Source of the DNA: Serinibacter arcticus
Lineage (GTDB): Bacteria; Actinomycetota; Actinomycetes; Actinomycetales; Beutenbergiaceae
Assembly: GCF_003121705.1 (NCBI RefSeq)
Contig: NZ_PYHR01000002.1
Coordinates: 3,534,001-3,598,000 of the forward strand
Reading direction: 5' to 3'
DNA length: 64,000 bases
In this document: in pieces, positions 27,195 to 35,084 of the stretch
How the letters are laid out: each line of letters begins with the position of its first letter
Position numbering within the stretch: the first letter of the stretch is position 1
Made by a program: the position numbers and the translations under genes
The notes under the pieces: model-generated
The model's database searches: none
Told to the model about the DNA's origin: nothing
Seen by the model: the letters and a program-made list of their open reading frames with translations, nothing else

Positions 27195-28631
27195 ATGTCC
27201 AGCCCTGAGGTCACCCGGACGGATGCTCCGGACGAGCCGCCGACCGAGCTGAAGCGGGCCATCGGCCCCAAGCTGCTGCTCCTGTTCATCGTCGGGGACA
27301 TCCTCGGCACCGGTGTCTACGCCCTCACGGGCCAGGTCGCCGGCGAGGTCGGCGGCGCCGCGTGGCTGCCGTTCCTCATCGCGTTCGCCGTCGCGACGCT
27401 GACGGCGTTCAGCTACCTGGAGCTCGTCACGAAGTACCCGCAGGCGGCCGGGGCCGCGCTGTACACGCACAAGGCGTTCGGCATCCACTTCGTCACGTTC
27501 ATCGTGGCGTTCATCGTGATGAGCTCAGGCATCACCTCGGCCTCGACGGCGTCGCGCGCGTTCGCGTCGAACTTCGCCGTCGGCATCGGCTGGGAGGCCG
27601 AGCCCGGCCAGATCCTCGTGGTGGCGGCCGGTTTCATGGCGCTGATCGCGGTCGTGAACTTCCGCGGCGTCGGGGAGAGCGTCAAGGCGAACGTGGTGCT
27701 CACCCTCGTGGAGCTCTCGGGACTGCTCCTCGTGATCATGGTCGGGCTGACCGCGCTGGGGAAGGCGGACTTCTCGCGCGTCGTCGCGTTCGACACCCCG
27801 GAGGACAAGAGCGTCTTCCTGGCGATCACGACGGCGACGTCGCTCGCCTTCTTCGCGATGGTCGGCTTCGAGGACTCGGTCAACATGGCCGAGGAGACCA
27901 AGGAGCCGGCCCGGATCTTCCCGCGCATCATGCTCACGGGCATGGCGATCACCGGCGTCATCTACGTCGCGGTCGCGGTGGTCGCCGTCGCCCTCGTCCC
28001 CGTGGGGGACCTCGCCGCGAGCGAGACCCCGTTGGTGGAGGTGGTCAGGGCGGGGGCGCCGAACCTGCCGATCGACACGATCCTGCCGTTCATCTCGATG
28101 TTCGCCGTGGCCAACTCCGCGCTGATCAACATGCTCATGGCCAGCCGCCTGATCTACGGCATGGCCCGCCAGAAGGTGCTGCCGCCCCTGCTGGGCAAGG
28201 TCCACCCCAAGCGGCAGACGCCGTGGGTCGCGATCATCTTCACGACCGTGCTGGCGCTGGCGCTGATCACGGCGGTGTCGCTCAACCCCGAGTCCAACGT
28301 CATCGGCGTGCTCGGCGGGACGACCGCGCTGCTGCTGCTCGCCGTCTTCACGGTGGTCAACACGGCCGTGCTCATCCTCCGGCGGGACCCGACCCCCGAG
28401 GGGGCCTTCCGGGCGCCCACGGCGATCCCCGTGCTCGGGGCCGTGACCTGCCTCTACCTCGTGACGCCGCTGGCCGGCCGCGATCCGCTCCAGTACACGG
28501 TCGCGGGGGTGATCCTCGTCGTCGGGGTCGTGCTCTGGGCGATCACCTACGCGATCAACGCGACGATGGGGATCAAGCCGACCCGGTTCTCCGACCCCGA
28601 CACGTTCAGCGGTTCGGGCCCGGTGAACTGA
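27195..28631 (+). CDS. APC-superfamily amino acid permease
   Basis: 478-residue inner-membrane transporter with about 12 hydrophobic helices. The first helix carries the substrate-binding GTGVYALTG pattern (consensus G-T/S-G of APC carriers) in IVGDILGTGVYALTGQVAGEVG; SFLALVGFEDSVNMAEETK-type sequence (FFAMVGFEDSVNMAEETKEP) is typical of the cationic and branched YfnA/CAT-like branch. Substrate unknown. ATG start at 27195 with a GGAGG-type site. Monocistronic: hairpins lie before and after it. Confidence 0.85.
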   Translation: MSSPEVTRTDAPDEPPTELKRAIGPKLLLLFIVGDILGTGVYALTGQVAGEVGGAAWLPFLIAFAVATLTAFSYLELVTKYPQAAGAALYTHKAFGIHFVTFIVAFIVMSSGITSASTASRAFASNFAVGIGWEAEPGQILVVAAGFMALIAVVNFRGVGESVKANVVLTLVELSGLLLVIMVGLTALGKADFSRVVAFDTPEDKSVFLAITTATSLAFFAMVGFEDSVNMAEETKEPARIFPRIMLTGMAITGVIYVAVAVVAVALVPVGDLAASETPLVEVVRAGAPNLPIDTILPFISMFAVANSALINMLMASRLIYGMARQKVLPPLLGKVHPKRQTPWVAIIFTTVLALALITAVSLNPESNVIGVLGGTTALLLLAVFTVVNTAVLILRRDPTPEGAFRAPTAIPVLGAVTCLYLVTPLAGRDPLQYTVAGVILVVGVVLWAITYAINATMGIKPTRFSDPDTFSGSGPVN

Positions 28632-28655
28632 CGGGCACCGAATCGACCGACGGCG

Positions 28656-28672
28656 GTCGGGCTGTGCCCGAC
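28656..28672 (+). terminator. Short hairpin after the permease gene
   Basis: GTCGGGC-TGT-GCCCGAC, seven perfect bp with a 3-base loop, 25 bp past the permease stop. Confidence 0.5.
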
Positions 28673-28684
28673 GGCGGGGCGACG

Positions 28685-28690
28685 TAGACT
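28685..28690 (+). promoter_or_regulatory. -10 element TAGACT of a leaderless gene
   Basis: TAGACT six bases before GTG 28697, the typical leaderless spacing seen repeatedly in this window. Confidence 0.5.
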
Positions 28691-28696
28691 CGCGCC

Positions 28697-29161
28697 GTGA
28701 CCCCTCGTCGATCGCTCGCGCTGGCTGCTGCCGGCGTGCTGCTCGCGTCGCTGTGGGTCGTCGTGGCTGCCGGGTTCGTCCAGGTCCGGGCCTGCGTCCC
28801 GACCGTGGGACTCCTCGGGGACGCCCACCTGCTCCTCCTGCGCCCCGCGGCCGACTGCCCGAGCGGAGCGGCCCTCGACGAGGGCGGCGTGCTCGCCGTC
28901 GTCGGCACGGTGGCGCTGACCACCCTCGCGGCCCACCTGGCCGGGATGGGGGCGCTCGCCGGCCTCGGCACCGTCGTGGCGCGGGCGACCTCGCTCGTGG
29001 CGCGCCTGCTGGAGGCGGTCCTTCCGGGGCGCCGGGCCCCGGGGCACGTGGTCGCCGTCGTGCGTCGCGCTGCTCTCAGCGGGGCGACGGCGGTCGTGGG
29101 GGCGGTGCGGGGTGCTGCCTCGTCGGTGGTGGGCCTGCGGGCCCCGCCGCTCGCCGCCTGA
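28697..29161 (+). CDS. Small membrane protein of unknown function
   Basis: 154 residues with an N-terminal hydrophobic helix or signal anchor (LALAAAGVLLASLWVVVAAGFV), two cysteines (VRACVP, AADCPSG) on the outside and a second hydrophobic region (LAVVGTVALTTLAAHLAGMGALAGLGTVV). It precedes the DsbA-like gene by 43 bp in the same direction, so the cysteine pair could be a substrate of that oxidoreductase; this is speculative. GTG start at 28697 based on the -10 spacing. Confidence 0.65.
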   Translation: MTPRRSLALAAAGVLLASLWVVVAAGFVQVRACVPTVGLLGDAHLLLLRPAADCPSGAALDEGGVLAVVGTVALTTLAAHLAGMGALAGLGTVVARATSLVARLLEAVLPGRRAPGHVVAVVRRAALSGATAVVGAVRGAASSVVGLRAPPLAA

Positions 29162-29204
29162 CACCTCACCCCTCCCTGACTCTCCCCTCCTCGAAGGAGC
29201 CCCC

Positions 29205-30026
29205 ATGTCCACCCCCAAGCAGTCCGCGAAGCAGACCAAGGACGCCCGCCGCGAAGCGGCCCGCGCCCAGGCCGAGAAGATGCGCCGCGCGCAGGACGCC
29301 CGCGAGAAGCGCAGCCGCAACATCCTGATCGGTGTGCTCGGCGGCATCGTCGTGCTCGTCGTCGCCGTCGGGATCGTCATCTGGAGCCAGTCCCAGCGGA
29401 CGCTGCTCGACGCGTTCGACGGCAACGCGCCCAGCACGGCCGACAACCACGCCGGCATCACGGTCGGCGCCGAGGGCGAGGCCGGCACCGTCAACGACGG
29501 CGCCCCCGTCATGCAGGTCTACGTCGACTTCATGTGCCCCTACTGCGGCGACTTCGAGGAGGCCAACGCGGCCGACCTCGAGGAGCTGCGCGCGGCCGGT
29601 GACCTGACGGTGACCTACCACATCATGTCGAACCTGGACCAGCTCTCGCAGGGCACCAACTTCTCCACCCGCGCCGCGAACGCGGCCGCCACGGTCGCCA
29701 ACGACTCGCCGGAGCACTTCGTCGCGTTCGTCGAGGCCATGTTCGTCAACCAGCCCGAGGAGAACACCGCGGGGCTGAGCGACGAGGAGATGGCCGCCAT
29801 CGCCGTCGAGGTCGGGGTCCCGCAGTCGGTCGCGGACACGTTCTCCGCCGGGACCTACAACGAGTGGGTCGGCGTCGGCACGAGCCAGGCCAACCGCGAG
29901 GGCGTGCGCGGCACCCCGACGGTGAAGATCGACGGCGACAACCTGCCCGAGACGGTGAACTACTACAACGCCGGCGCGCTCGCCGCCTACCTCACCGAGC
30001 AGGGCGCCGGAGACGTCTCCGAGTGA
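29205..30026 (+). CDS. Membrane-anchored DsbA-family thiol oxidoreductase
   Basis: 273 residues: a Lys/Arg/Ala-rich cytoplasmic coil (about 38 residues), one transmembrane helix (ILIGVLGGIVVLVVAVGIVIW) and an extracytoplasmic thioredoxin-fold domain. The redox motif is CPYC at residues 111-114 (VDFMCPYCGDFEE), and the cis-proline loop is RGTPTVKIDG. ATG start at 29205 with GAAGGAG. Likely introduces or isomerises disulfides in exported proteins; partners are unknown. Confidence 0.88.
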   Translation: MSTPKQSAKQTKDARREAARAQAEKMRRAQDAREKRSRNILIGVLGGIVVLVVAVGIVIWSQSQRTLLDAFDGNAPSTADNHAGITVGAEGEAGTVNDGAPVMQVYVDFMCPYCGDFEEANAADLEELRAAGDLTVTYHIMSNLDQLSQGTNFSTRAANAAATVANDSPEHFVAFVEAMFVNQPEENTAGLSDEEMAAIAVEVGVPQSVADTFSAGTYNEWVGVGTSQANREGVRGTPTVKIDGDNLPETVNYYNAGALAAYLTEQGAGDVSE

Positions 30027-30043
30027 TCTGAACCCGAGGACGA

Positions 30044-30118
30044 CGCCGAGACCGATCCGTCCGCGTCGAGACCGAGCCGCACCGGCTCGGTCTCGGCTGC
30101 GACGGATCGGTCTCGGCG
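30044..30118 (+). terminator. Nested double hairpin terminator
   Basis: An 18-bp perfect outer stem (30044-30061 with 30101-30118) encloses a 13-bp perfect inner stem (30067-30079 with 30083-30095). Both stems contain CGAGACCGA, so alternative pairings are possible. Located 17 bp after the DsbA-like gene and before tRNA-Thr. Confidence 0.8.
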
Positions 30119-30196
30119 TTTGCCGCCGGCGTTCCGCTCCGGCGGGGGAGCGTGGGCGGTCTGGCAGAATGGCCGGGCCCGGCAGCGACCGGGCGT

Positions 30197-30273
30197 GCCT
30201 CCTTAGCTCAGCTGGCCAGAGCAGCTGTCTTGTAAACAGCAGGTCATCGGTTCGAATCCGATAGGGGGCTCCA
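30197..30273 (+). tRNA. tRNA-Thr (anticodon TGT)
   Basis: 77-nt cloverleaf including an encoded CCA. Acceptor GCCTCCT pairs with AGGGGGC (one G-U pair); D-arm TTAGCTCAGCTGGCCAGAGC; anticodon stem GCTGT/ACAGC with loop CTTGTAA giving anticodon TGT; T-arm ATCGG-TTCGAAT-CCGAT; discriminator T then CCA. Confidence 0.97.
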
Positions 30274-30306
30274 CCGCGGCCTCACCGCGCTCCCGCGACA
30301 CGCGCC

Positions 30307-30960
30307 TCACCCCACCAGGCCCTCCCGGAACGCCAGCACGACCGCCTGGGTCCGGTCCCGCAGCTCGAGCTTGTTCAGCACCCGCGCCACGTGCGACTTC
30401 ACCGTGAACTCGGAGACCATCAGGTGCGCGGCGATCTCGGCGTTGGACCGTCCGGTGGCCAGCTCGACGAGGATCTCGCGCTCGCGCTGGGTCAGCCGCG
30501 CCAGCCGCGGGTCGGGCTCGGCGGCCTCCGGCGGTCGCAGCTGGTCGGCGAAGGTGTCCAGGAGCCGTCGCGTGATGCGCGGGGCGACGACCGCCTCGCC
30601 CCTGGCCACCGTGGCGATCGCCTCGGCCAGCTGCTCCGGACGAGAGGTCTTGAGCAGGAACCCGCTCGCGCCGGCCTGCAGCGCGGCGAACGCGTACTCG
30701 TCGAGGTCGAACGTGGTCAGGACCAGCACACGGCTGCTCGATCCCGAGCCGAGGATCTGCCGGGTCGCCTCGACGCCGTCCAGACCGGGCATCCGGATGT
30801 CCATGACGACGACGTCGGGCCGCAGCCGCCGGGTGAGCTCCACCGCCCTCGCGCCGTCGTCGGCCTCGCCCACGACCTCGATGCCCTCCGCCCCCGCCAG
30901 CACCATGCCTAGGCCCAGCCTGCTCAGGGGTTCGTCGTCGACCAGCAGCACGGTGGTCAC
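30307..30960 (-). CDS. NarL/LuxR-type response regulator
   Basis: 217 residues. Receiver domain with the acidic pocket LLVDDEP, phosphoacceptor aspartate in VVVMDIRMPGLDG and lysine in GFLLKTSRPEQL; C-terminal LuxR-type helix-turn-helix (LTQREREILVELATGRSNAEIAAHLMVSEFTVKSHVARVLNKL). GTG start at 30960 overlaps the kinase stop by GTGA, so it is translationally coupled to that kinase. Target genes are unknown; the divergent MMPL transporter is a plausible one. Confidence 0.93.
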   Translation of the reverse strand: MTTVLLVDDEPLSRLGLGMVLAGAEGIEVVGEADDGARAVELTRRLRPDVVVMDIRMPGLDGVEATRQILGSGSSSRVLVLTTFDLDEYAFAALQAGASGFLLKTSRPEQLAEAIATVARGEAVVAPRITRRLLDTFADQLRPPEAAEPDPRLARLTQREREILVELATGRSNAEIAAHLMVSEFTVKSHVARVLNKLELRDRTQAVVLAFREGLVG

Positions 30961-32242
30961 GAGGCGCTCCCCGGGTGCGACGCCGTGACGGGCAGCTGCG
31001 CGGTGACCCGCCACCCCGCGTCGGGGTCGGGTCCCGTGCGCAGCGAGCCGCCGTGCGCGTGCACCCGCTCCCGCATGCCGAGGAGACCGTGGCCGCCGGC
31101 CTCTCGCCCGCGACCGGCGCCGCGCCCGGCGTCGAGCCCCGCACGGATCGGGGCGCGCCCGTCGTCGACCACGTCGACGACGACCTGGTCCGCACCCCAC
31201 CGCACCGTGGCGACGGCGGAGCGTGCCTCGCTCGCGTGCCGCAGGGTGTTGCTCAACGACTCCTGGACGAGCCGGTAGATCGTCAGCGCCGTGCCGCCGC
31301 TCACGGGCACGGGATCACCCTCGGTGACGAGCGTGACCTCGAGCCCGGCCGTGCGCACCTGGGCCACGAGGTCGGGCAGCTGGCCGAGGCCGGGGCGGGA
31401 GGCCGCGAGGGCTCGTCCGCCTCGTCGGCCTCGTCGGGCTCGCGCAGGACCCCCAGGAGGGCGTGCATCTCGGCCATCGCCTCGCGTCCGGTCCCGGCGA
31501 TCGCCTCGATGGCGGCGAGGGTCCGGGCGGGAGGGTCGACCCGGCGGAGGGCGACCGTGGCACCGTCGGCGAGGTTCGTCATCACCGCGATGTTGTGGGA
31601 CACGATGTCGTGGACCTCGCGGGCGATGCGCCGCCGCTCGTCCGCGACCGCCGTCCTGGCGAGGGCGAGCTGCGTGCGCTCGGCCGTGTCGGCCCGCTCC
31701 CGCAGCAGGGCCAGCTCGCTCCGCCGACCCCGGCGGTTGCGCCCCAGCAGCACGGCAGCAGCGGCGAGCGACAGCAGGGTGAGGACCGGGTTGCCCGTGC
31801 TCGCCTCCGGGCGCAGCAGGGGCGCCAGCGAGACGACGGCGGTGACCCCCACGGCCGCGAGCGCGAGCGCGTTGGAGGCCCGCTCGACGACGGGAACGAG
31901 GCAGAGCACGAGCGCGAGCGCCGCCGCGGTGACCGCCTCGCTCGAGGTCGGCGCCGCCACGAACGCCAGCACCGCCCCGGCGGCGGTGGCGGCGAACGCG
32001 GCCACCGGCCGGTGGTGCCGGCCCAGCGCCGTCAGCAGAGGCGGACCCAGCACGAGCACCCCGAGCCAGGCCGGCGGCGGCTCGACGGCCGAGCGCCACA
32101 GCACGACCTCGAACACCCCCAGCGCGATCACCGGTCCGGCGTCGCGGAGCACGGTCACCGACCGGGGTCGGACCTCCTCCGTGCGGGGCTCGAGGTCCCG
32201 CCACCGCGGTCGAGGACGGGGCGGGGCCGGGCTCTGCTGCAT
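30957..32242 (-). CDS. NarL-type sensor histidine kinase, frameshifted
   Basis: About 428 residues after repair. N-terminal part with roughly six hydrophobic helices (VIALGVFEVVLW, WLGVLVLGPPLLTALG, VAAFAATAAGAVLAFVA, AVTAAALALVLCLVPVV, ALALAAVGVTAVVSLAPL, VLTLLSLAAAAVLL). Then the HisKA_3 dimerisation domain with phospho-histidine in RRIAREVHDIVSHNIAVM, and the ATPase with SLSNTLRHASEA, VDVVDDG and GHGLLGMRERV. The frames join between plus-strand 31392 and 31399, where one more base in a G run reconnects LREPDEADEADEPSRPP to PGLGQLPDLVAQV. ATG start at 32242; upstream codons lack similarity. Partner of the overlapping response regulator. Confidence 0.85.
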
Positions 32243-32548
32243 GCGTCCAGCGTGACTCGACGTTCCCCGTGCTCGCATCGGCCGCAGGAGCCGGGTGGGG
32301 CCGGTCGGCCTCATCCTCAGGAGTGACGCCGAGGGGCGCGGCGCCGTCGGTCGGCGGCCCCGGAGGGCGGCGGAGCGGGGCGGGGACAGCGGTGGAGGAC
32401 GGCGACGGCGGTGCGCCCCGCCGTCGGGCACGTCGCCGTCGTCGTCCGCGCGGACCACGCGGCGCTCGACCGCGCGGACGAGGGCCGCGCCGCAGGTCCG
32501 CCCGGCAGGCCGATGTGCGCGCGGCCCCGCGTGCGGAGGCTGGAGGGC
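32243..32548. other. Divergent intergenic region, no gene seen
   Basis: About 300 bp between the kinase start and the short ORF leading into the MMPL gene. GC-rich with no clear palindrome; it must contain promoters for both directions. Open frames on either strand lack coding character. Confidence 0.5.
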
Positions 32549-32668
32549 ATGACTCGATCGGCCTCACCGCCCCCGCCCGTCCCGCCCGTCCCGCCCGTCG
32601 CCCCGCACGCCGTCGCCCCGCACGCCGTCGCCCCGCACGCCGTCGCCCCGCACCGGAAGGGGCGCTGA
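32549..32668 (+). CDS. Putative short coupled ORF with pentapeptide repeats
   Basis: 39 codons from ATG 32549, preceded by GGAGGCTGGAGGG. The product starts MTRSASPPPP and continues as VPP and VAPHA repeats. Its TGA ends one base before the GTG of the MMPL gene, so ribosomes could pass directly from one to the other. The repetitive content could equally be a simple-sequence expansion without protein function. No known family. Confidence 0.4.
   Translation: MTRSASPPPPVPPVPPVAPHAVAPHAVAPHAVAPHRKGR
32597..32653. repeat. 15-bp tandem repeat, 3.8 copies
   Basis: GTCGCCCCGCACGCC at 32597, 32612 and 32627, then a partial copy. Preceded by a shorter GTCCCGCCC repeat. The 15-bp period keeps any reading frame open and encodes VAPHA in the short ORF. 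Confidence 0.9.
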
Positions 32669-32669
32669 C

Positions 32670-34889
32670 GTGGCCCGTCTCCTGCACCGTCTCGGCACCG
32701 GGACCCACCGGCGTCGCGTGCCCGTCATCATCGTCTGGCTCCTCGTCCTGGCCGGCGCCGGGATGGGCGCCGCCACGCTGTCCGGCGAGACGACCACGTC
32801 GTTCTCCCTGCCGGGCCAGGAGTCCACCGAGGCGACCGAGGTCCTCGTCCGGGAGTTCGGCTCGTCGGGTACGGGCACGGCCTCCGCCCGCGTCGTCGTG
32901 GCGACCGAGGACGGCGGTCCCCTCACGAGCGAGGCCAACGCCGCGGGGGTCGCGGCGCTCGTCGACCGGCTCGCCGGGCTGCCCGGGGTCGTGGCCGCCA
33001 CGGACCCGCTGGAGGCGGCGACCGCCACCGTCTCGCCCGACGGCTCGACGGCGTTCAGCACCGTCACCTACGACGTCGGCACCACCGACCTGACGTCCGA
33101 CCAGCGCGTGGCCCTGGCCGAGGCGCTGGACGCCGGCCGCGAGGCCGGGCTCGTCGTCGAGATGACGGGGGACGCCGCGCAGGCCGAGGTCGGCGGTCAC
33201 TCGGCCGAGCTCATCGGCATCGTGGTGGCTGCCATCGTGCTCGTCCTCACCTACGGCGCCCTCGGCGTCGCGGGGATGAACCTGGCCACCGCGCTCGTGG
33301 GCGTGGGCGTCGGCGTCCTGGGCATCCAGATCGCGACGGGCTTCCTCGACCTGTCCGCCAGCACACCGCTGCTGGCCTCGATGCTCGGCCTCGCCGTCGG
33401 CATCGACTACGCGCTCTTCATCATCAGCCGCTACCGCAGCGAGCTGCGCGGCGGCGCGGACGTGGCCGCAGCGGTGGCGACGGCCGTCGCCACGGCCGGC
33501 TCCGCCGTCGTCACCGCCGGTCTGACCGTCGTCATCGCCCTCGTGGGCCTGTTCGTCACCGGCATCCCGTTCCTGGCCCAGATGGGGGTCGCGGCCAGCG
33601 CCACGATCGTCATCGCCGTCCTGGTCGCCACCACCCTCGTCCCGGCGTGCCTGAGCCTGCTCGGCCGCCGCGCCCTCCCGCGACGCGAGCGCGCGACCGA
33701 GGCCGACACCGCACCCGGCCCCGTGAACGCACCCGCCGGCGAGCAGGACCGCCCGGCCGCCGCCCGCGGTCGCGGCTTCTACCGCGGCTGGATCGGCCTG
33801 GTGACACGGCGCCGGCTGCCCGCGCTGCTGCTGAGCGTGGGGGTGCTGGCCGTGCTCGCCGTCCCCGCGCTCGACCTGCGGACCACCCTGATCGTCGCCC
33901 CGGTCCCGGACAGCACGCAGGACCGGGCCGAGGAGCTGCTGGCCGACGCGTTCGGCGAGGGCTTCAACGGTCCGCTCACGGTGCTCTACGAGGGTCCCGG
34001 GTCCGGGCAGGACGCGGCGGCGGCCGTGGCCGCGATCGGGGAGCTCCCCGGTGTCACCTCCGTCGCCGGTCCCGTGCCCAACCCCACCGGGAACGCCGCG
34101 CTGCTGACGGTCCTGCCCGAGCACGGACCGACGAGTGCGGAGACCGAGGCGCTCGTGGGGGACCTGCGCGAGCTGGTCCACGCCCAGACCGACGGCGCGG
34201 TGTACGTCACCGGCCAGACGGCGATCGGCGTCGACGTCACCCGCGCCGTCAACGAGGCGCTGCCGCTCTACCTGTCGCTCGTCGTCGGGCTCGCGTTCGT
34301 TCTTCTCGTGCTGATCTTCCGCTCGCTCGTGGTGCCGCTGCTCGGCGTGCTCGGGTTCCTGCTCTCGATCGGCGCGGCCCTGGGGGCCTCCGTGGCGATC
34401 TTCCAGTGGGGCTGGCTGAGCTCGCTGTTCCAGATCGAGGCGACCGGGCCGCTGATCGCGCTCACGCCGATCCTCATGATCGGCATCCTGTTCGGCCTCG
34501 CGATGGACTACCAGATCTTCCTGGTCTCGCGCATGCACGAGATGCACGGGCGGGGACTGGCGACGACGGCGGCCGTGCAGGCGGGCTTCCGCCACACCGC
34601 GCCGGTGGTCGTCGCCGCGGCCGTGATCATGTTCGCCGTGTTCGCCGGATTCTTCCCCGGCGCCGACGCCACGCTGAAGTCCATCGCTTTCGCGCTCGCG
34701 GCCGGGATCGTCTTCGACGCCTTCGTCGTGCGCATGGTCCTGGTGCCCGCCGCGATGGCCCTGCTCGGGGAGCGCACCTGGTGGCTGCCGCGCTGGCTCC
34801 ACCGTCTGCCGAAGCTCGACGTCGAGGGCGCCGAGCTCGACGCCGCCACGACCGAACGGCAGGAGCGGGGCGAGCCCAGCCTCGTCTGA
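32670..34889 (+). CDS. MMPL/RND-family membrane transporter
   Basis: 739-residue exporter with the duplicated RND layout: first helix VIIVWLLVLAGAGMGAATL, an external domain (about residues 45-175), a five-helix bundle with GLAVGIDYALFIISRYRSEL, then a second external domain and a second bundle with GLAMDYQIFLVSRMHEMH. The two G-x-x-x-D-Y motifs are the proton-relay signatures of MMPL/SCO-type exporters. GTG start at 32670, one base after the short upstream ORF. Substrate unknown (lipid or drug-like). The divergent two-component pair may regulate it. Confidence 0.9.
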   Translation: MARLLHRLGTGTHRRRVPVIIVWLLVLAGAGMGAATLSGETTTSFSLPGQESTEATEVLVREFGSSGTGTASARVVVATEDGGPLTSEANAAGVAALVDRLAGLPGVVAATDPLEAATATVSPDGSTAFSTVTYDVGTTDLTSDQRVALAEALDAGREAGLVVEMTGDAAQAEVGGHSAELIGIVVAAIVLVLTYGALGVAGMNLATALVGVGVGVLGIQIATGFLDLSASTPLLASMLGLAVGIDYALFIISRYRSELRGGADVAAAVATAVATAGSAVVTAGLTVVIALVGLFVTGIPFLAQMGVAASATIVIAVLVATTLVPACLSLLGRRALPRRERATEADTAPGPVNAPAGEQDRPAAARGRGFYRGWIGLVTRRRLPALLLSVGVLAVLAVPALDLRTTLIVAPVPDSTQDRAEELLADAFGEGFNGPLTVLYEGPGSGQDAAAAVAAIGELPGVTSVAGPVPNPTGNAALLTVLPEHGPTSAETEALVGDLRELVHAQTDGAVYVTGQTAIGVDVTRAVNEALPLYLSLVVGLAFVLLVLIFRSLVVPLLGVLGFLLSIGAALGASVAIFQWGWLSSLFQIEATGPLIALTPILMIGILFGLAMDYQIFLVSRMHEMHGRGLATTAAVQAGFRHTAPVVVAAAVIMFAVFAGFFPGADATLKSIAFALAAGIVFDAFVVRMVLVPAAMALLGERTWWLPRWLHRLPKLDVEGAELDAATTERQERGEPSLV

Positions 34890-34893
34890 CGTC

Positions 34894-34925
34894 GCTCGGA
34901 CGCTCGGACGCTCGGACGCTCGGAC
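34894..34925. repeat. 8-bp tandem repeat, four copies
   Basis: GCTCGGAC repeated four times perfectly, immediately after the MMPL stop codon. Confidence 0.9.
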
Positions 34926-35084
34926 GGCGCCTTGGCGACGTCCCGACGGCGACCCGCCCGATCACCGGGCGGGGCGCCGTCGGGCCGGCCGGCGGCACGT
35001 CGGGACCCGACGTCGCGGGCGGCCCCGGATGCGCTCTCGCCACGTCCGACTAGCGTGGGTGTCCCGCGCCGTAGGAGGTTTCCC

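Noticed and set aside
32243-34802. Minus-strand open frame continuing from the kinase across the whole MMPL gene
   Set aside because: Beyond the kinase it reads as antisense shadow; the kinase start and membrane helices lie in a different frame ending at 32242.
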